This document shows, piece after piece, positions 62,009-64,000 of a stretch of 64,000 bases of DNA. Made by a program: the position numbers and the translations under genes. Under the pieces are notes generated by a model. It ran no database searches and was not told where the DNA came from. It worked only from the letters and a program-made list of their open reading frames with translations. The first letter of the stretch is position 1, and every line of letters starts with the position of its first letter. Source of the DNA: Diplonema japonicum (taxonomy: Eukaryota; Euglenozoa; Diplonemea; Diplonemida; Diplonemidae); assembly GCA_964019335.1 (NCBI GenBank), contig OZ025682.1:526176-590175 (forward strand). The letters are read 5' to 3'.

Positions 62009-64000
62009 AAAAAATCACTAGCAGAGACCGCGGTTTTGACCGCCGCTGCTACAACCACGGCCGCCCCAGCCGCCCTGAACGCCGCAGCCGACCCTGCCGC
62101 CCTGATCGCCGCAACTGAGACCGCCGCAGCCGCCCCTGCCGCAGCCACGACCGCCGCGACCACGACCCCTGCAGCCGACCCTGCTATTGTTGAAGAGGGA
62201 AGAAAAGAGGGAGAAAAAAAGGGGTGGGTACTGGTGTATGGTGAACACCCTCCCGGGTTGAGGACGGGCCCGGCCCCTGCCTTCCCGAAAGCCCTGCTTT
62301 CAGGAAAGTGGGAGGCCCTGTCTGGGAACTCAGGGAGGGAGACCCTCCAATACGGGTACCGGTGGGAGGGGACGAACGCCAAGGTGCGCCCCACCACGGG
62401 GATCCCAGGGGGGGCGGAGGGGTGGGTGAGGGAGGTGGCCGCCGCCGCAGGGATCGAGGTGGTCCCCAACCAGGTACTTGTCAACAAGTACAAGTCTGGT
62501 TGTGGGATTGCCGCCCACAAGGACGACGCGAGGCTGGGACCGATTGTCCTAGTCCTCTCGTACGGAGCCGAGACCACAATGGTCATGAGGAGGGGGGACA
62601 GGGTGGCGAAATACCTGGTGCCCCCCTTCTCATGGGCATTGTTGGAAGGTGAAGCGAGACACCAGTGGACGCACCACATCCCGTCCGGGATGTCCACTGG
62701 TGTCAGGGTGTCGATCACCCTGCGTGCGGTAGGCCCCAAGCTCACCCGCACACCCCAGGAAGACTCATCCCCTGGGTTAACAGACGAACCCCCTTTTTTA
62801 GATCCCCTTTTTTGTGGGCAAGGGGGGGTGGCACTCCCAAGAGAGGATAGTGCCCCACCCGCCCCCCTTTTTTTTTTAGAACCCTCTTCGGAGGAAAACA
62901 GACCCTCTTCGGAGGAAAATAGAGAGAAAGGGGAAGAGGTGGCACTCCCGAGAGAGGGTGGTGCTCCTCCCCCCCATTTGTCCCCCCCTTTTTCATTTTT
63001 AGAGCCCTCTCCAGAGGAACCCTCCACGGAGGTAAAAAACAGACCCTCTTCGGAGGAAAACAGAGAGAGAGGGGAAGAGGTGGCACTCCCGAGAGAGGGT
63101 AGTGTTCCTCCCCCCCATTCGTCCCCCCCTTTTTCTTTTATAGAGCCCTCTCCAGAGGGACCCTCCACGGAGGTGAAAAACAGACCCTCTTCGGAGGAAA
63201 AAAAGGCAGAGGGAGAGACAGCACGCCCGAGAGAAGGTCCCTCTCTGCCCCCCATTTTTTCTGGACCCTCTACGGAGGTGTACACCCTGGTCCCCAAGGG
63301 CCGGGGGCTTTTTTTGAGGGTGGAAGGGAAAGAAAAAAAAAAAACAAACAAGGAGGAACCTTTTTTCTTTTCAAACAACCAGGGGGACCCAGCACCCACC
63401 CCCACCGCCCGCCTAGGTGTGGTTGGGGCGGAGGCTGCGAGCGACGTGAGAGCACCACTGCACACCCTTGTGAGAAGACAGAAAAGAGCCGGCAGGGAAC
63501 CTAAGCCAGCGCCCAAGCGGAAGAAGAACAGGAGGAGGCACAGGAGCGAAACGGCCCTTCAGAGGCGTCGGGAGAAGAGGACCAAGGCGAGGGAGGGGGC
63601 GAGGGAGGCTGCCAGACAGGAGAAGAAAAGGCACCGTCGTGCGAGGAAAGAAGGGAGCCCGCAAAACCCGCAAAACCCGCAAAACCCGCAAAACCCGCAA
63701 AACCCGCAAAACCCGCAAAACCCGCAAAACCCGCAAAACCCGCAAAACCCGCAAAACCCGCAAAACCCGCAAAACCCGCAAAACCCGCAAAACCCGCAAA
63801 ACCCGCAAAACCCGCAAAACCCGCAAACCCGCAAACCCGCAAAACCGCAAACCCGCAAACCCGCAAACCACAAACCCGCAAACCCGCAAACCCGCAAACC
63901 CGCAAACCCGCAAACCCGCAAACCCGCAAACCGCAAACCCGCAACCGCAAACCCGCAACCGCAAACCCGCAAACCCGCAAACCCGCAAACCCGCAAACCC
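62009..64000 (+). CDS. AlkB-type 2-oxoglutarate/Fe(II) dioxygenase with repeat-rich tail, open at window edge
   Basis: Frame open from 62009 to the end of the window, no stop reached. After an Ala/Thr-rich lead the AlkB fold is clear (~62222-62730): NKYKSGCGIAAHKDD holds the first metal ligands His (62516-62518) and Asp (62522-62524); IVLVLSYGAETTMVMRRGD is the family's central strand; RHQWTHHIP gives the distal His; RVSITLR supplies the Arg-x5-Arg that binds 2-oxoglutarate. AlkB enzymes remove or add oxidised methyl marks on DNA or RNA. The tail has three ~140-bp repeats rich in Pro/Glu/Ser, then a basic Lys/Arg region (KPAPKRKKNRRRHR, ~63510-63650), then Gln-Asn-Pro repeats from the minisatellite. 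No start codon seen; the first exon may lie upstream. Neighbours suggest a mobile-element protein (inference). Confidence 0.75.
62880..63260 (+). repeat. Three imperfect ~140-bp tandem repeats inside the AlkB ORF
   Basis: Units begin with agaccctcttcggagg near 62900, 63041 and 63181 and each continues through a gtggcactcccgagagaggg-like block, a C-run and a ccctctccagagg block. They keep the + frame open and encode Pro-, Glu- and Ser-rich modules (PSSEENRE, EEVALPREG). Confidence 0.85.
63658..64000. repeat. Telomere-like minisatellite CCCGCAAA(A)
   Basis: About eighteen copies of a 9-base unit (cccgcaaaa) pass near 63820 into an 8-base unit (cccgcaaa) with 6- and 7-base variants, and continue to the window edge. 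The + strand is C-rich toward the right edge, the opposite of a normal right-hand chromosome end, so it is not a cap in this orientation. It contains no T, so no stop codon arises in any + frame. Confidence 0.92.

Noticed and set aside
62880-63260. CRISPR-like array
   Set aside because: Repeats are ~140 bp, imperfect, contiguous and in a eukaryotic coding frame.
61984-63516. Minus-strand 510-aa ORF opposite the AlkB frame
   Set aside because: Composition artefact of repeats; the + frame has a full AlkB motif set in the same DNA.
63413-63996. Minus-strand Val-Cys-Gly-Phe-Ala-Gly repeat proteins
   Set aside because: Translation of an 8/9-base minisatellite; three overlapping frames are equally open, so no coding signal.
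63658-64000. Right-hand chromosome telomere
   Set aside because: The G-rich strand has the wrong polarity for a cap at the right edge, and unit length drifts.

Overview
The window is nuclear DNA of a eukaryotic protist. Every gene that I can support (about 32) lies on the + strand. Nearly all have a pyrimidine-rich stretch and an AG within a few tens of bases of the start codon. Many are broken by very short cis-introns, mostly 31-44 nt, with GTATG or GTGTG donors and (C/T)AG acceptors. One-way gene arrays with an acceptor-like AG before each ORF suggest polycistronic transcription with spliced-leader trans-splicing. With abundant conventional introns, this points to Euglenozoa, most likely a diplonemid-like organism. 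That placement is inference: no spliced-leader gene or rRNA is present to prove it.

Layout. 1-5.8 kb: 3' part of a four-domain voltage-gated cation channel. 5.8-13.1 kb: homopolymer-rich spacers around a secreted CBM1-lysozyme-like protein, an ENT nucleoside transporter, a tandem pair of identical 106-aa membrane proteins and a probable mitochondrial protein. 13.3-23.2 kb: a segmental duplication. Unit A has a wrecked PDZ/ART gene plus GRP94; unit B has the intact PDZ-CSD-CCCH-double-ART gene, a ~560-bp insertion and an apparently identical second GRP94.

23.5-56.8 kb is a compact array: sorting nexin, GUCD1-like protein, B-box pseudo-calpain, rhodanese-like protein, UBA/proline-rich/coiled-coil protein, coiled-coil protein, ankyrin protein, CEP164-like WW protein, IQ protein, coiled-coil protein, fringe-like glycosyltransferase, CNNM-type transporter with a PDZ nested in its CBS region, SHIPPO-like protein, PPR-like protein, TPR protein, bacterial-type GH5 hydrolase, hypothetical protein, RanBPM-like SPRY/LisH/CTLH protein, hypothetical protein and a secreted membrane protein. 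56.8-58.7 kb: an unresolved coding-like stretch and a Cys-rich secreted protein whose start codon follows 50 adenines. 59.3-64.0 kb: probable retroelement debris, a 54-bp tandem repeat, an AlkB-type dioxygenase ORF with ~140-bp internal repeats, and a telomere-like CCCGCAAA(A) minisatellite at the window edge.

The genes do not form one pathway, as expected for protist polycistrons. Loose themes are cilium/cytoskeleton (WW/CEP164-like, SHIPPO, IQ, coiled-coil proteins), membrane traffic and secretion (GRP94, sorting nexin, fringe-like enzyme), and extracellular polysaccharide degradation (CBM1-lysozyme-like, GH5). Exon boundaries were set by hand from splice consensus and frame continuity, without transcripts.
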